Shown here piece after piece: positions 14,661 through 23,477 of a DNA stretch of 64,000 bases; the first letter of the stretch is position 1; each line of letters begins with the position of its first letter. The stretch comes from VGRW01 sp041498295 (GTDB lineage: Bacteria; Myxococcota_A; UBA9160; SZUA-336). The notes under the pieces were generated by a model that was given only the letters and a program-made list of their open reading frames with translations, was not told where the DNA came from and did not search any database. The position numbers were made by a program, and so were the translations under genes. Where the stretch lies: NCBI GenBank assembly GCA_041498295.1, contig JBGQIB010000001.1, positions 1-64,000 of the forward strand, read 5' to 3'.

Positions 14661-15824
14661 GTGCGTGAAGTTTACATCGTCGAGGCAGTGCGAAGTCCAA
14701 TCGGCCGGCGTGCCGGAGGCCTGTCGGGAATGCATCCCGCCGACCTGCTCGGGACGGTCCAGAAGGCGGCTCTAGACCGCAGCGGCGTGCCGGCCGAGGC
14801 GATCGGCCAGGTCATCGGCGGCTGCGTCTCACAGGTCGGCGAGCAGACCTTCAACATCGCGCGCCTCGCGTGGCTTTCGAAGGGCCTGCCGATGGACGTG
14901 GCCTCGACGACGGTCGACTCACAGTGCGGCTCGAGCCAGCAGGCAACGACGCTCGCGGCGGGACTCGTGGGCTCCGGCCTCGAGGACGTCGTGCTCGCGT
15001 GCGGCTTGGAGATGATGAGCCGCGTGCCGCTCGGCGCCGCCATGAAGGGCGGCTCGCCGATCTCCAAGAGTTACATGGAGCACTACCAGCCCACGTCGCA
15101 GTTCGCGGGCGCGGAGATGATCGCCAACGAGTACGGCATCACGCGCGCAGACGTCGACCGCTTCGGCCTGCGCAGTCAGGAGCTCGCCGCCCGCGCGTGG
15201 GAAGAGAAGCGCTACGAGCGCGAAGTGATTCCCGTTTCGGCGCCCGGCATGGACAAGGAAGGCAAGTCGACTGGCGAGATCGTGCGCGTCGAGCGCGACG
15301 AGGGCCTGCGCAAGACCTCCCTCGAGAAGCTCGCGGCGCTGCAGCCCGTGCCTGGCCAGAACCTCCACACCGCGGGCACGTCGTCGCAAGTGAGTGACGG
15401 CGCGTCCGCGCTGATCCTCGCGTCCGCGGACGCCGCGAAGCGCCTCGGCATCAAGCCGCGCGCGCGCATCGTCGATTCCGTGCTCGTCGGCTGTGACCCA
15501 GTCACGATGCTGAAGGGCCCGATTCCGGCCACCCGCAAGGTGCTCGGGCGCGCAGGGCTCAGGATCGAGGACATGGACGTGTGCGAAGTGAACGAAGCGT
15601 TCGCCTCGGTCGTGCTCGCCTGGATGAAGGAGTGCAAGGCGATCGAGTCACGCGTGAACCCGAACGGCGGCGCGATCGCGCTCGGTCACCCGACGGGCTG
15701 CACCGGGGCGCGCCTGATCACGACGGCGCTGCACGAGCTGGAGCGAACGGGCGGGCGCTACGCGTTGATCTCGATGTGCTGCGGTGGTGGATTGGGAACC
15801 GGAACGATCATCGAGCGGCTGTAG
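14661..15824 (+). CDS. Acetyl-CoA C-acyltransferase (thiolase)
   Basis: A 387-residue thiolase. The acylated cysteine lies in VDSQCGSSQQA (about residue 90), the catalytic histidine in GGAIALGHPTGCTGAR (about 345), and the second active cysteine in CCGGGLGTGT near the C terminus. It either cleaves 3-oxoacyl-CoA in beta-oxidation or condenses two acyl-CoAs; the lineage resembles steroid/fatty-acid-type FadA enzymes. The GTG at 14661 follows AAGGGGG by 7 bases and gives a normal family length; an upstream ATG would only add non-conserved residues. It is divergent from korAB, and its stop is followed within 10 bases by a repeat shared with the region near 16.8 kb. Confidence 0.93.
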   Translation: MREVYIVEAVRSPIGRRAGGLSGMHPADLLGTVQKAALDRSGVPAEAIGQVIGGCVSQVGEQTFNIARLAWLSKGLPMDVASTTVDSQCGSSQQATTLAAGLVGSGLEDVVLACGLEMMSRVPLGAAMKGGSPISKSYMEHYQPTSQFAGAEMIANEYGITRADVDRFGLRSQELAARAWEEKRYEREVIPVSAPGMDKEGKSTGEIVRVERDEGLRKTSLEKLAALQPVPGQNLHTAGTSSQVSDGASALILASADAAKRLGIKPRARIVDSVLVGCDPVTMLKGPIPATRKVLGRAGLRIEDMDVCEVNEAFASVVLAWMKECKAIESRVNPNGGAIALGHPTGCTGARLITTALHELERTGGRYALISMCCGGGLGTGTIIERL

Positions 15825-15830
15825 CATCGA

Positions 15831-15913
15831 GGTGACTCGCCGCCCGTGCGGCGGCCGGTGCCTCCTCGCGGGTACCCTTCTCGCTCGCGGACTCGCTGCG
15901 AAACCCACTCGTC
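15831..15913. repeat. Left flank repeat of the PEP-CTERM pseudogene island
   Basis: Two repeat units lie here. Bases 15831-15851 recur in direct orientation at 16770-16790 (21 of 21 identical). Bases 15875-15913 recur as an exact 39-base inverted copy at 16942-16980. Together they bracket the frameshifted PEP-CTERM gene. No transposase gene or target-site duplication is visible. Confidence 0.8.
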
Positions 15914-15942
15914 GGCATCCGGCCTCCGCACGAGCTCCGCTT

Positions 15943-16700
15943 TCAGGATCCTGTGGCGCCGCGCGCGGTGACGCGAGCTCTCGCGAGGAGGCCGGCCACG
16001 AGCAGGAGAACGACCCAGGAGAAGCTCGCGGGCTCAGGGATCGGTCGGCTCGAGAACGAGGTCACGTTGCCTCCGAGTGACCAGATGCCCAGCGTCTCGT
16101 TCGTGGCGAACATGTTGAACTGGGCCGAGGTCCACGGCGGCGTCCCGGGATTCACCTGCGATGGGAATGCGTCGGAATCGAGGGCGGCGGGGGTCAGGCC
16201 CAGGAGCAGATCCTGAAAGAAGAGGCTCGCGTGGATCCGGTCGGTCGCCAAGGCCGGCGTGTACCAGTACCGGTCACTCGCAAAGCTCAGAAAGTCGCGC
16301 ACCTGGTCGGGTGGCGGCGGGGGCGCGGGCGGTGGACCGACGTCGGGTCCGGGCGGGATGTGCTCGTCGTTCCTGACGGTCAGCTGCGTGCCGTCGGTCC
16401 ACGTGTGCGTCTCCGGCCCGCCGAAGCTCACCGTCATGGACTCGAGCGTATAGATTCCGAGCGACTCAGCCGCGCTGTCCGAGCAGCCCCCCCCGCACTG
16501 GTCGGGAACGCCCTCGTCGAAGACGAATACACATCCCCATTCTGAACCGACGCGAACACCGGCGCCGGAGGCGCATCCTGGGTCGTCTCGACCGCGAGGG
16601 CGGTTCCGCCGAACGTGAATTCGACGCGTGCGGCCCGCGCGGCGGACGAGACACTGACTGCCGTCGCGAAGACGGATTCCCTCCGCCGCGATACTGGCAC
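15943..16700 (-). pseudogene. PEP-CTERM sorting-domain protein, apparently frameshifted
   Basis: The 3' part (15943 to about 16540) encodes DEGVPDQCGGGCSDSAAESL, IYTLESMTVSFGGPETHTW, a proline run, and a typical PEP-CTERM end: PIPEPASFSWVVLLLVAGLL followed by arginines. A plausible N-terminal part, with signal-like SVFATAVSVSSAARA and then RVEFTFGGTALAVETTQD, lies just upstream but in another frame, from a GTG near 16700. The frames cross around 16520-16545 (QNGDV against CVFVFDEG), so a 1-base deletion or 2-base insertion separates them. It could be a decayed gene or a sequencing error; the downstream homopolymer of eight C at 16487-16494 is intact in the C-terminal frame. Confidence 0.55.
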
Positions 16701-17033
16701 AAGGCGATCCGCGGCTACAAGGAAAACGTCAGTGAGTGCGGCCGGAGAGTCATGGCTGTCTCTGATCGGGGTGACTCGCCGCCCGTGCGGGGGCGGGCGC
16801 CTCCGCACGGGCTGCATTTCTCGGATCCTGTCGCGCCGCGCGGGTGACGCCAATGCCAGCAAGATGCTCTTACACTAAAAGATAGTGGAAGAACGACTCA
16901 CTGCTCGAATCAGCGAAAGGCCGGCGCTTCGGCGGGACGCGGACGAGTGGGTTTCGCAGCGAGTCCGCGAGCGAGAAGGGACCCACGAGTCGGCGCCCGC
17001 CGAAGCGCCGGCCGCTGCGATCCGATCCGTGCG
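16701..17033. other. Non-coding stretch with right-hand repeats and a long hairpin
   Basis: No convincing gene. It contains the second copy of the 21-base direct repeat (16770-16790), whose last ten bases GCCCGTGCGG pair with CCGCACGGGC a few bases on, then the inverted 39-base copy (16942-16980), and an 18-base perfect stem, GGCCGGCGCTTCGGCGGG at 16919-16936 with its complement at 16996-17013, extended by imperfect pairing to about 33 bases. The stem can act as a bidirectional transcription stop between two genes read on the minus strand, though no U-run follows. Confidence 0.6.
16919..17013 (-). terminator. Long GC-rich hairpin downstream of the SnoaL-like gene
   Basis: An 18-bp perfect stem (16919-16936 with 16996-17013) extended inward by 12 of 15 further pairs encloses the 39-base repeat copy. 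It lies 20 bases after the stop of the SnoaL-like gene. Very stable, but without a T-tract; a terminator or mRNA 3'-end protector is inferred. Confidence 0.45.
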
Positions 17034-17510
17034 CTACGGCTTGGCGTCGGGCGCGGACGCGGGCACACCGAACGACGCGTGGTCGACGACGTACTGCCAG
17101 CCGGAGGACGTCTTCATGATCACTTCGGTCGCGCGTAGCGGCGTCGTCATCGGCTTTCCGTCGGGGCCCGGGCCCGTCGCGTTCCAATCGCCGAGCGCGG
17201 CGATCACGGTGTGCGTCGCGTCGACCCAGATCGCGCGATAGCCGACGAGCTCGAACTTCGGTCCGCCCTTCGCGCAGGTCTGCGCCACGATGTGGCGCAG
17301 CTCGGCCTTGTTCGCGGCCGACTGACCCGCGCCGGGATACACGACGCGCGCGTCGTCGCGGTACAGCGCGAGCACGGTGTTCACGTCGCCGGCGTCACAC
17401 GCGGAAGCGAATTTCTCGCCCACGGTGCGCGCGATCGCCGACGGGTCGTCGGCGGCGGCCGCCGCGGAAGCGGCTACACAGAAAAGTGCTGCAAGGATCG
17501 CTCGCTTCAT
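17034..17510 (-). CDS. Exported SnoaL-like (NTF2-fold) protein
   Basis: A 158-residue protein with a signal peptide (MKRAILAALFCVAASAAAAA) followed by a cone-shaped SnoaL/NTF2-like domain: TVGEKFASACDAGDVNTVLALYRDDARVVYPG is the standard opening helix-strand of the fold, and VIMKTSSGWQYVVDHASF the closing strands. Such domains act as small hydrolases, isomerases or ligand-binding proteins. Its ATG overlaps the stop of the acyl-CoA ligase gene (ATGA), so the two are translated together. The export signal is unusual for a partner of a cytoplasmic ligase. Function unknown. Confidence 0.8.
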   Translation of the reverse strand: MKRAILAALFCVAASAAAAADDPSAIARTVGEKFASACDAGDVNTVLALYRDDARVVYPGAGQSAANKAELRHIVAQTCAKGGPKFELVGYRAIWVDATHTVIAALGDWNATGPGPDGKPMTTPLRATEVIMKTSSGWQYVVDHASFGVPASAPDAKP

Positions 17511-19123
17511 TTGTACTCTCCCGCGGCGAACTGCTGCGCCGACTTGTAGTCCGCCTTGCCGTTCGGCGCGCGAAACATGGCCGGCACCGCGAGGACGCGC
17601 TTCGGCACCTTGTAGCCCGCGAGCCGCTCCTTCACGTGCGCACGGAGCTTCTCCTCGTCGGTCACCGCGCCGCCGCGCAGCTGCACGACGCCCACGACCG
17701 CGTTGCCCCAGCGGTCGTCGGGCACGCCGACCACGAGCGCGTCCTCGACGTCGGGATGCGTCTTCAGCGCCTCCTCGACCTCCTCGGGGTAGATCTTCTC
17801 GCCGGCGGAGTTGATGCACGCGCTACCGCGCCCGAGCAAGGTCAGCGTTCCGTCCGCCTCGACGATGCACCAGTCACCCGGGATCGAGTAGCGCACGCCG
17901 TTGATCGTCGGAAACGTCTTCGCGGTCTTCTCGGGGTCCTTGTAGTAGCCGACGGGGATCGGGCCGCTGCGCGCGACGAAGCCCTTCTCGCCGCTTCCGG
18001 GAGTCACTTCGCGGTGATCCTCGCTGAACACCTTGCAGCGATCGCCGATCGTGAACTTCGCGGTGCGCGCTTCGCCGGCCGCCGACATCACCGAGACGCC
18101 GAAGCCCACGGCTTCGGACGAGCCGAACGAGTCGGTGAGCAGCATGCCCGGGTGATGCCGCAGGAGGCCCTTCTTCACCTCGGTGCTCCACATGACCCCG
18201 GACGAGACGATCAGCTTCACCGACGACAGGTCCCAGCGACCCGGGTTTTCGTCGAGCGCGTTCAGCATCGGCTTCGCGAACGCGTCGCCGACGATCACGA
18301 GTGAGTTGGCCTGTTGACGCTGAACGGTGTCGAACAGCTCTTCGCAATCGAATTTGCTTCCCGCGAGCGTGATCACGCAGCCGCCGGCGATCATCGTGCC
18401 GATCGCCGTGAACAGCCCCGTGCCGTGCATCAGCGGGCAGCACGGGATTTGGCGCGTCGTCGAGCCGGCCTTCCGCGCGTTCGCGACATGCTGTTCGAGC
18501 GTGGCCGGCGCGACTCCGCCGTTCGCGGGCGCATTCGCGCCCGCGCCCAGCGCGTGCCAGAGATCGTTCGCGGTCCACATCACGCCCTTGGGCATGCCGG
18601 TGGTGCCGCCGGTGTAGAGGAAGAGCATGTCCTCGCCACTGCGGCGGATGCCGAGCGGGCGACCGTCGCCGCTGGTCGCGAGGGTCTCGTAGGACTCACC
18701 GAGCTGCGGGCCGTCGCCGACCCGGATCCAGGCGGCGACGCGCGGCAGGCGCGGGCGCAGCAGCTCGACCCTTTCCGCGAACTCGGCGTCGAACAGCACC
18801 ACCTTCGCATCCGAGTTGTCGAGGATGTAGCGGAGCTCCTCGTCCAGATAGCGGTAGTTCACGTTCACCTGGACGAGCCGCGCCTTGAAGCAGGCGGCGA
18901 GCGCCTCGGTGTACTCGGGTCGGTTGCGCAGGTAGAACGCGACCTTGTCGCCCGGCTCGGCGCCGCGCGCGAGCAGCGCCGCCGCGAGGTTGTTCGAGCG
19001 TCGCCCGAGCTCGCGCCACGTGACCGTGCGCTCGCCGTGGATCAGCGCCGGCGCGTCGCCCGGAAACGACGCGTCGAGCGCGTCGAGAATGTCACCGAAG
19101 TTCCAGTTTGGAGCCGTCGTCAT
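17507..19123 (-). CDS. Acyl-CoA synthetase (AMP-forming), FadD-like
   Basis: A 538-residue ANL-superfamily ligase that adenylates a carboxylic acid with ATP and transfers it to CoA. LYTGGTTGMPKGVMW (about 168-182) is the P-loop, GRGSACINSAGEKIYPEEVEEAL (about 425-447) covers the hinge, and NGKADYK near the C terminus carries the catalytic lysine. The ATG at 19123 opens MTTAPNWNFGDILDALD, the usual start for the steroid/fatty-acid FadD3-like branch. Its stop overlaps the SnoaL-like gene start, and it diverges from the dipeptidase gene only 37 bases away. Fatty or alicyclic acid substrate is likely; chain length cannot be read. Confidence 0.9.
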   Translation of the reverse strand: MTTAPNWNFGDILDALDASFPGDAPALIHGERTVTWRELGRRSNNLAAALLARGAEPGDKVAFYLRNRPEYTEALAACFKARLVQVNVNYRYLDEELRYILDNSDAKVVLFDAEFAERVELLRPRLPRVAAWIRVGDGPQLGESYETLATSGDGRPLGIRRSGEDMLFLYTGGTTGMPKGVMWTANDLWHALGAGANAPANGGVAPATLEQHVANARKAGSTTRQIPCCPLMHGTGLFTAIGTMIAGGCVITLAGSKFDCEELFDTVQRQQANSLVIVGDAFAKPMLNALDENPGRWDLSSVKLIVSSGVMWSTEVKKGLLRHHPGMLLTDSFGSSEAVGFGVSVMSAAGEARTAKFTIGDRCKVFSEDHREVTPGSGEKGFVARSGPIPVGYYKDPEKTAKTFPTINGVRYSIPGDWCIVEADGTLTLLGRGSACINSAGEKIYPEEVEEALKTHPDVEDALVVGVPDDRWGNAVVGVVQLRGGAVTDEEKLRAHVKERLAGYKVPKRVLAVPAMFRAPNGKADYKSAQQFAAGEYK

Positions 19124-19160
19124 GCGCGTCCCCTCCCGCGCGGCGCATGATACCCGAAAG

Positions 19161-20423
19161 ATGGAGGTGCGCTTCGTGACACGTAGAGCTGCGCTCGGGG
19201 TGCTTCTGGTTTGCGTGAGCTCGGCTTGCGCACACGCGCCGGTGGAGGATCTCGACACGCGCGCGCGGCGTGTGCACCGCGACGCGATCGTGCTCGACAC
19301 GCACGCGGACACTACCCCGCGCTTTCAGTCGCCGGACTTCGATTTTGCCGCGCGGCACGACAAGTCGGACGTGCGCATCGATCTGCCGCGCGCGCGTGAG
19401 GGCGGCCTGGACGTGCAGTTCTGGTCGATCTGGGTGGGCAAGGTCGAGGGCGACGGGCGCGCGATCCGCGAAGCGCTCGAGCGCATCGACGCAGTGTGGG
19501 AGATGGCGCGCCGCTATCCGAACGACGTCGTGGTGGCGACCGACGTCGCCTCGATCCGGCGCGGCGTCGCCGAGGGCAAGCTCGTCTCGCTGATGGGCGT
19601 GGAGGGCGGCCACATGATCGAGGACAAGCTCTCCATCCTGCGCGACTTCTACCGGCTCGGCGTCCGCTACATGACGCTCACGCACGCGTTCCACACGTCC
19701 TGGGCCGACTCGGCGGGCACGGGCCAGCCGCTGCCTCCCGGGAACGGCGGACTCACACCATTCGGTGTAGAGGTCGTGCACGAGATGAATCGCCTCGGGA
19801 TGATGGTCGACGTCTCGCACGTCTCGGACCAGACGTTCTGGGACGCGCTGAAGGCGTCGCGCGCGCCGGTGATCGCTTCGCACTCGTCGTGCCGAGCGAT
19901 CTACGATCACCCGCGCAACCTCACCGACGACATGCTGCGCGCGCTCGCCGAGAAGGGCGGCGTGGTGATGATCAACTACTACCCGGGCTACACGGATCCG
20001 GAAGCGGCGCCGCGCATCGCGGCGTGGTTCGCGCGCCATGCGACCGAGCTCGGCGCGCTGCGCGAAAAATACGGGACCGACATGCGCGCGCTCGGCGAGG
20101 CGATGAAGGCGATCGCCGCGTCGGACCCGGTTCCACAGGGCACGCTCGACCGCCTGCTCGACCACTTCGACCACGCGCTGCGCGTCGCCGGCGAGGACCA
20201 CGTGGGCCTCGGCTCGGACTTCGACGGCGTCGCGAGCTTCCCGGTCGGCCTCGACGAGGTGAGTCTCTTGCCGAACCTGACCCGTGGCCTGCTCGCGCGC
20301 GGCTGGTCCGAGGAGGTCGTGAAGAAGGTCCTCGGCGAGAACCTGCTGCGCGCGATGCGCGAGGTCGAGCTCACGGCCGCGCGCATCAGCGCCGAACCCG
20401 CAGCACCCCCGAGCCCGCGATGA
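19161..20423 (+). CDS. Membrane dipeptidase (peptidase M19) lipoprotein
   Basis: A 420-residue zinc dipeptidase of the renal-dipeptidase family. The N terminus has a twin-arginine-like RR and a lipobox (LLVCVSSAC), so it is a lipoprotein. Metal and active-site motifs are DTHADT (about 47-52), GVEGGHMIED, VDVSHVSD, ASHSSCRAIYDHPRN and GLGSDFDG. It hydrolyses dipeptides, in some members with D-residues, in the periplasm. The 3' end overlaps the convergent alcohol dehydrogenase gene by 38 bases. The ATG at 19161 is taken because it precedes the signal peptide directly. Confidence 0.9.
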   Translation: MEVRFVTRRAALGVLLVCVSSACAHAPVEDLDTRARRVHRDAIVLDTHADTTPRFQSPDFDFAARHDKSDVRIDLPRAREGGLDVQFWSIWVGKVEGDGRAIREALERIDAVWEMARRYPNDVVVATDVASIRRGVAEGKLVSLMGVEGGHMIEDKLSILRDFYRLGVRYMTLTHAFHTSWADSAGTGQPLPPGNGGLTPFGVEVVHEMNRLGMMVDVSHVSDQTFWDALKASRAPVIASHSSCRAIYDHPRNLTDDMLRALAEKGGVVMINYYPGYTDPEAAPRIAAWFARHATELGALREKYGTDMRALGEAMKAIAASDPVPQGTLDRLLDHFDHALRVAGEDHVGLGSDFDGVASFPVGLDEVSLLPNLTRGLLARGWSEEVVKKVLGENLLRAMREVELTAARISAEPAAPPSPR

Positions 20424-21390
20424 GCCCGCTCTTCAGCGCAAGCAATGCCTCGTTCGCGCGCGCAAACTCGAAGGCGGTCGTGCGCGGGCGCAGCGGGATT
20501 TCGGCCGCGAGCGCGAGCAGCTCGCGGCCGTCGGCGCGCGTGTTCGCGGTGACACTCGTCAGTGTTCGCTCCTCGAAGAGGTGGCGCGCGTAGTCGAGCG
20601 CGGGGACGTCACTCATGTGGATGCCCGCGCAGGCGAGCGTCGCGCCCGGCGCGAGCGCTTCGAGCGCGGGCGGCACGAGCGCACCGACGGGCGCGAACAG
20701 CACGGACGCGTCGAGTTTCTCCGGCGGCAGCGCGTCGAGATCGCCCGCCCACTCGGCGCCGAGCGCGAGCGCCAGCGCGCGGTGCGACGCCTCGCGCGTC
20801 ACGACGAAGACGCGCGCGTTCCAGTGTCTCGCGACCTGCAGGGCGATGTGCGCGGACGAGCCGAAGCCGTACAGGCCGAGCTTCTCTCCGGGCCGGATGC
20901 CGCTGCGCCGGAGCGCGCGGAAGCCGATGATCCCCGCGCACAGGAGCGGCGCGGCGGACTCGTCGTCGAGTGACTCGGGCAGCGCGTAGGCGAAGTCCTC
21001 GGGCACGCGCACGCGCTCCGCGAAGCCGCCGTTCTCGTGCCAGCCGGTGAACGACGGCGCGCGGCACAGGTTCTCGTCGCCGCGCAGGCAGTACGCGCAG
21101 GCGCCGCACGCGCGCCACAGCCAGGCGACTCCGACGCGCGCGCCGAGCGCGAAGCGCCGCGCGCCCGCGCCCAGCGCGGCGACCCGGCCGACGACCTGAT
21201 GTCCGGGCACGATCGCGGGGCGCTGCCTCGCGAGCTCACCTTCGATCACGTGCAGATCGGTGCGGCACAGCCCGCAGACCGACACGTCGACCGCGATCTG
21301 GCCCGGCCCCGGCGCGGGATCGGGAAGCTCGCGCAGCGCGAGCGGCGCGCTCTCGATCGGTCCGGGCTCTTGGAGCACCCACGCGCGCAT
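20386..21390 (-). CDS. Zinc-dependent alcohol dehydrogenase (MDR family)
   Basis: A 334-residue medium-chain dehydrogenase/reductase. Catalytic zinc ligands are in VCGLCRTDLHVIEG and PGHQVVG; the structural zinc site is the four-cysteine set CGACAYCLRGDENLC (about 109-123). The Rossmann segment reads GLYGFGSSAHIALQVA (about 191-206), with GFGSSA in place of the usual GxGxxG, a form known in a branch of 'zinc-binding alcohol dehydrogenases'. It oxidises a primary or secondary alcohol with NAD(P); substrate unknown. Its start lies 27 bases from the divergent rsmE start. Confidence 0.88.
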   Translation of the reverse strand: MRAWVLQEPGPIESAPLALRELPDPAPGPGQIAVDVSVCGLCRTDLHVIEGELARQRPAIVPGHQVVGRVAALGAGARRFALGARVGVAWLWRACGACAYCLRGDENLCRAPSFTGWHENGGFAERVRVPEDFAYALPESLDDESAAPLLCAGIIGFRALRRSGIRPGEKLGLYGFGSSAHIALQVARHWNARVFVVTREASHRALALALGAEWAGDLDALPPEKLDASVLFAPVGALVPPALEALAPGATLACAGIHMSDVPALDYARHLFEERTLTSVTANTRADGRELLALAAEIPLRPRTTAFEFARANEALLALKSGLIAGSGVLRVRR

Positions 21391-21417
21391 CGCGCGCAGA
21401 TCTTACACTCGCGCGCG

Positions 21418-22125
21418 TTGAACGTTCTTCTCTTCGACGAGAGCGACGAGCTCGCGCCGGGACGCGTGCGCGTGGCGGGCCGCCGCTTGCGCCACGTGCG
21501 CGAGATACTTCGCGCGAAAACCGGCGACGAGCTCGTCGTCGGCAAGCTCGACGACCGGCTCGGACGCGGCCGCATCGCGCGCCTGGACGCGGAGGCGCTC
21601 GACCTCGAAGTCACTCTCGAACGCGATCCGCCGCCGCCGCACGGCGCCGTGCTCGCGGTCGCGCTGCCGCGGCCGCCGAGCCTGCGCAAGGTGCTGCAGC
21701 AGGCGACCGCGCTCGGCGTGAAGCGCCTCGTGTTCTTCGCCAGCGCGCGCGTAGAGAAGAGTTACTGGCAGAGCTCGGCGCTGCGCCCGGACGCGCTGCG
21801 CGAGCAGCTACTGCTCGGGCTCGAGCAAGCGGGGGATACGCGCGTTCCGCGGCTCGACTTCGCGCGCAGCTTCCGCCACTTCGTCGCCGAAACGTTGCCC
21901 GCACTGGCGGACGGCGCGCCCATCTTCGCGGCGCACCCGGGTCATGCGCCCATCGCGCTCGGCGCGGCGCCGCGCTGCGCGCTCGTGGTCGGGCCCGAGG
22001 GCGGCTTTCTCGACGACGAGCTCGCCGAGCTCGAGCACGCGGGCGCGCGTGCCGTCGGACTCGGGCCGCGCGTGCTGCGCATCGAGACGGCCGTCGTCGC
22101 GCTCCTGTCTCGCGTCGCCGGTTGA
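21418..22125 (+). CDS. rsmE: 16S rRNA (uracil-1498-N3)-methyltransferase
   Basis: A 235-residue SPOUT methyltransferase. LRHVREILRAKTGDEL is the N-terminal PUA-like part; LVVGPEGGFLDDELAEL (about 191-207) and GLGPRVLRIETAVVAL (about 218-233) are the SAM-binding trefoil-knot motifs. It methylates U1498 of 16S rRNA. I place the start at a TTG (21418), since upstream in-frame sequence is the complement of the alcohol dehydrogenase gene and the fold begins right there. It is followed 34 bases later by glyS, in a run of genes in the same direction. Confidence 0.9.
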   Translation: MNVLLFDESDELAPGRVRVAGRRLRHVREILRAKTGDELVVGKLDDRLGRGRIARLDAEALDLEVTLERDPPPPHGAVLAVALPRPPSLRKVLQQATALGVKRLVFFASARVEKSYWQSSALRPDALREQLLLGLEQAGDTRVPRLDFARSFRHFVAETLPALADGAPIFAAHPGHAPIALGAAPRCALVVGPEGGFLDDELAELEHAGARAVGLGPRVLRIETAVVALLSRVAG

Positions 22126-22159
22126 CACTGAAACGCGTCATTGGGATAGTCGCCGGCCC

Positions 22160-23467
22160 ATGATGGATCTGATGGAAAAGCTGGTCGCGCTCTGTCTGAA
22201 CCGCGGCTTCATCTATCCGTCGAGCGAGATCTACGGCGGCATCGCGGGCTTCTGGGACTACGGTCCACTCGGCGTCGAGCTGCGCGCCAACATCAAGAGC
22301 GCGTGGTGGCAGACGATGGTGCGCGACCGCGACGACGTCGTCGGTCTCGACTCGTCGATCATCGCGAATCCGCAGACATGGATCGCGTCGGGTCACGTCG
22401 CGAACTTCCACGATCCGATGGTCGACTGCCGGGCGTGCAAGCGCCGCTTCCGCGCAGGACAGATCGACGCCGACGACCACTGCGCCGCGACGTCGAGCGG
22501 CAAGCACGATCTCACCGAGCCGCGCCAGTTCAACCTGATGCTGAAGACGCGCGTCGGCGCGTCCGACGACACCGCCGGCGACGCCTATCTCAGGGCCGAG
22601 ACGTGCCAGTCGATCTTTCTCGACTTCAAGCGCGTGATGACCTCGGCGCGCATGCGCCCACCGTTCGGCATCGCGCAGATCGGCAAGGCGTTCCGCAACG
22701 AGATCACGCCGCGCAACTTCATCTTCCGCTCGCGCGAGTTCGAGCAGATGGAGCTCGAGTTCTTCACGCCGCCCGCGGAGGCGATGGACTGGTTCGAGCG
22801 CTGGCGCGAGGTGCGCATGAACTGGCATCGGTCGATCGGCCTCGATCCGGCGAAGCTGCGCTGGAAGGCGCACGGCCCCGACGAGCTCGCGCACTACGCG
22901 AAGGCGGCGTACGACGTCGAGTTCGAGTTCCCGTTCGGCTGGCACGAGCTCGAGGGCGTGCACCACCGCGGCGACTTCGACCTGCGTCAGCACAGCGAGC
23001 ACTCCGGCAAGGATCAGTCGTACACCGACCCCGACACCAAGGAGCGTTATACGCCGACGGTGATCGAAACCTCCGTGGGCGTCGACCGCAGCTTGCTGGC
23101 GCTGCTCGCGAGCGCCTATGCGGAGGACGAGGTCGGCGGCGAGAAACGCGTCGTGCTGCGCTTCACGCCCCGACTCGCGCCGATCAAGGTCGCCCTGCTG
23201 CCGCTCTCGAAGAAGCTCTCCGAGCCGGCCGAAAAGCTCGCTGCCGATCTGCGCCGGCGCTTCGCGCTCGATTTCGACGTCTCGGGCAGCATCGGCAAGC
23301 GCTACCGCCGCCAGGACGAGGTGGGCACGCCGTTCTGCGTGACGTTCGACTTCGAGTCGCTCGAGGATCACAAAGTCACCGTGCGCGAGCGCGACACGAC
23401 GCTGCAGGAGCGCATCGCCGTAGACCAGCTGGGCGCCTACCTTTCCGAGCGGGTGCTGGGCTTCTAG
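22160..23467 (+). CDS. glyS: Glycyl-tRNA synthetase, single-chain (alpha2) type
   Basis: A 435-residue class II synthetase of the alpha2 type that charges glycine, unlike the alpha2-beta2 enzyme of E. coli. Motif 1 region: SSEIYGGIAGFWDYGPLGVELR (two runs, about 22-43). Motif 2: GKAFRNEITPRNFIFRSREFEQ. Motif 3: ETSVGVDRSLLALL. A C-terminal anticodon domain follows (TPRLAPIKVALLPL to the end). A CxxC near residue 92 (DCRACKRRF) belongs to the insertion domain. Two adjacent ATG codons are possible starts (22160 and 22163). It ends 10 bases before ctaG, so the assembly genes may share its transcript. Confidence 0.95.
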   Translation: MMDLMEKLVALCLNRGFIYPSSEIYGGIAGFWDYGPLGVELRANIKSAWWQTMVRDRDDVVGLDSSIIANPQTWIASGHVANFHDPMVDCRACKRRFRAGQIDADDHCAATSSGKHDLTEPRQFNLMLKTRVGASDDTAGDAYLRAETCQSIFLDFKRVMTSARMRPPFGIAQIGKAFRNEITPRNFIFRSREFEQMELEFFTPPAEAMDWFERWREVRMNWHRSIGLDPAKLRWKAHGPDELAHYAKAAYDVEFEFPFGWHELEGVHHRGDFDLRQHSEHSGKDQSYTDPDTKERYTPTVIETSVGVDRSLLALLASAYAEDEVGGEKRVVLRFTPRLAPIKVALLPLSKKLSEPAEKLAADLRRRFALDFDVSGSIGKRYRRQDEVGTPFCVTFDFESLEDHKVTVRERDTTLQERIAVDQLGAYLSERVLGF

Positions 23468-23477
23468 ACTCCGCGCC

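Noticed and set aside
11529..15824. Anaerobic carbon-fixation (reductive TCA) locus from korAB plus thiolase
   Set aside because: Two-subunit KorAB also occurs in aerobes, and no ATP-citrate lyase, fumarate reductase or carboxylase genes are present, so fixation cannot be claimed.
16863..17033. Small plus-strand gene at 16885-17241
   Set aside because: The frame crosses the long hairpin and repeat and is antisense to the SnoaL-like gene; no ribosome site or family.
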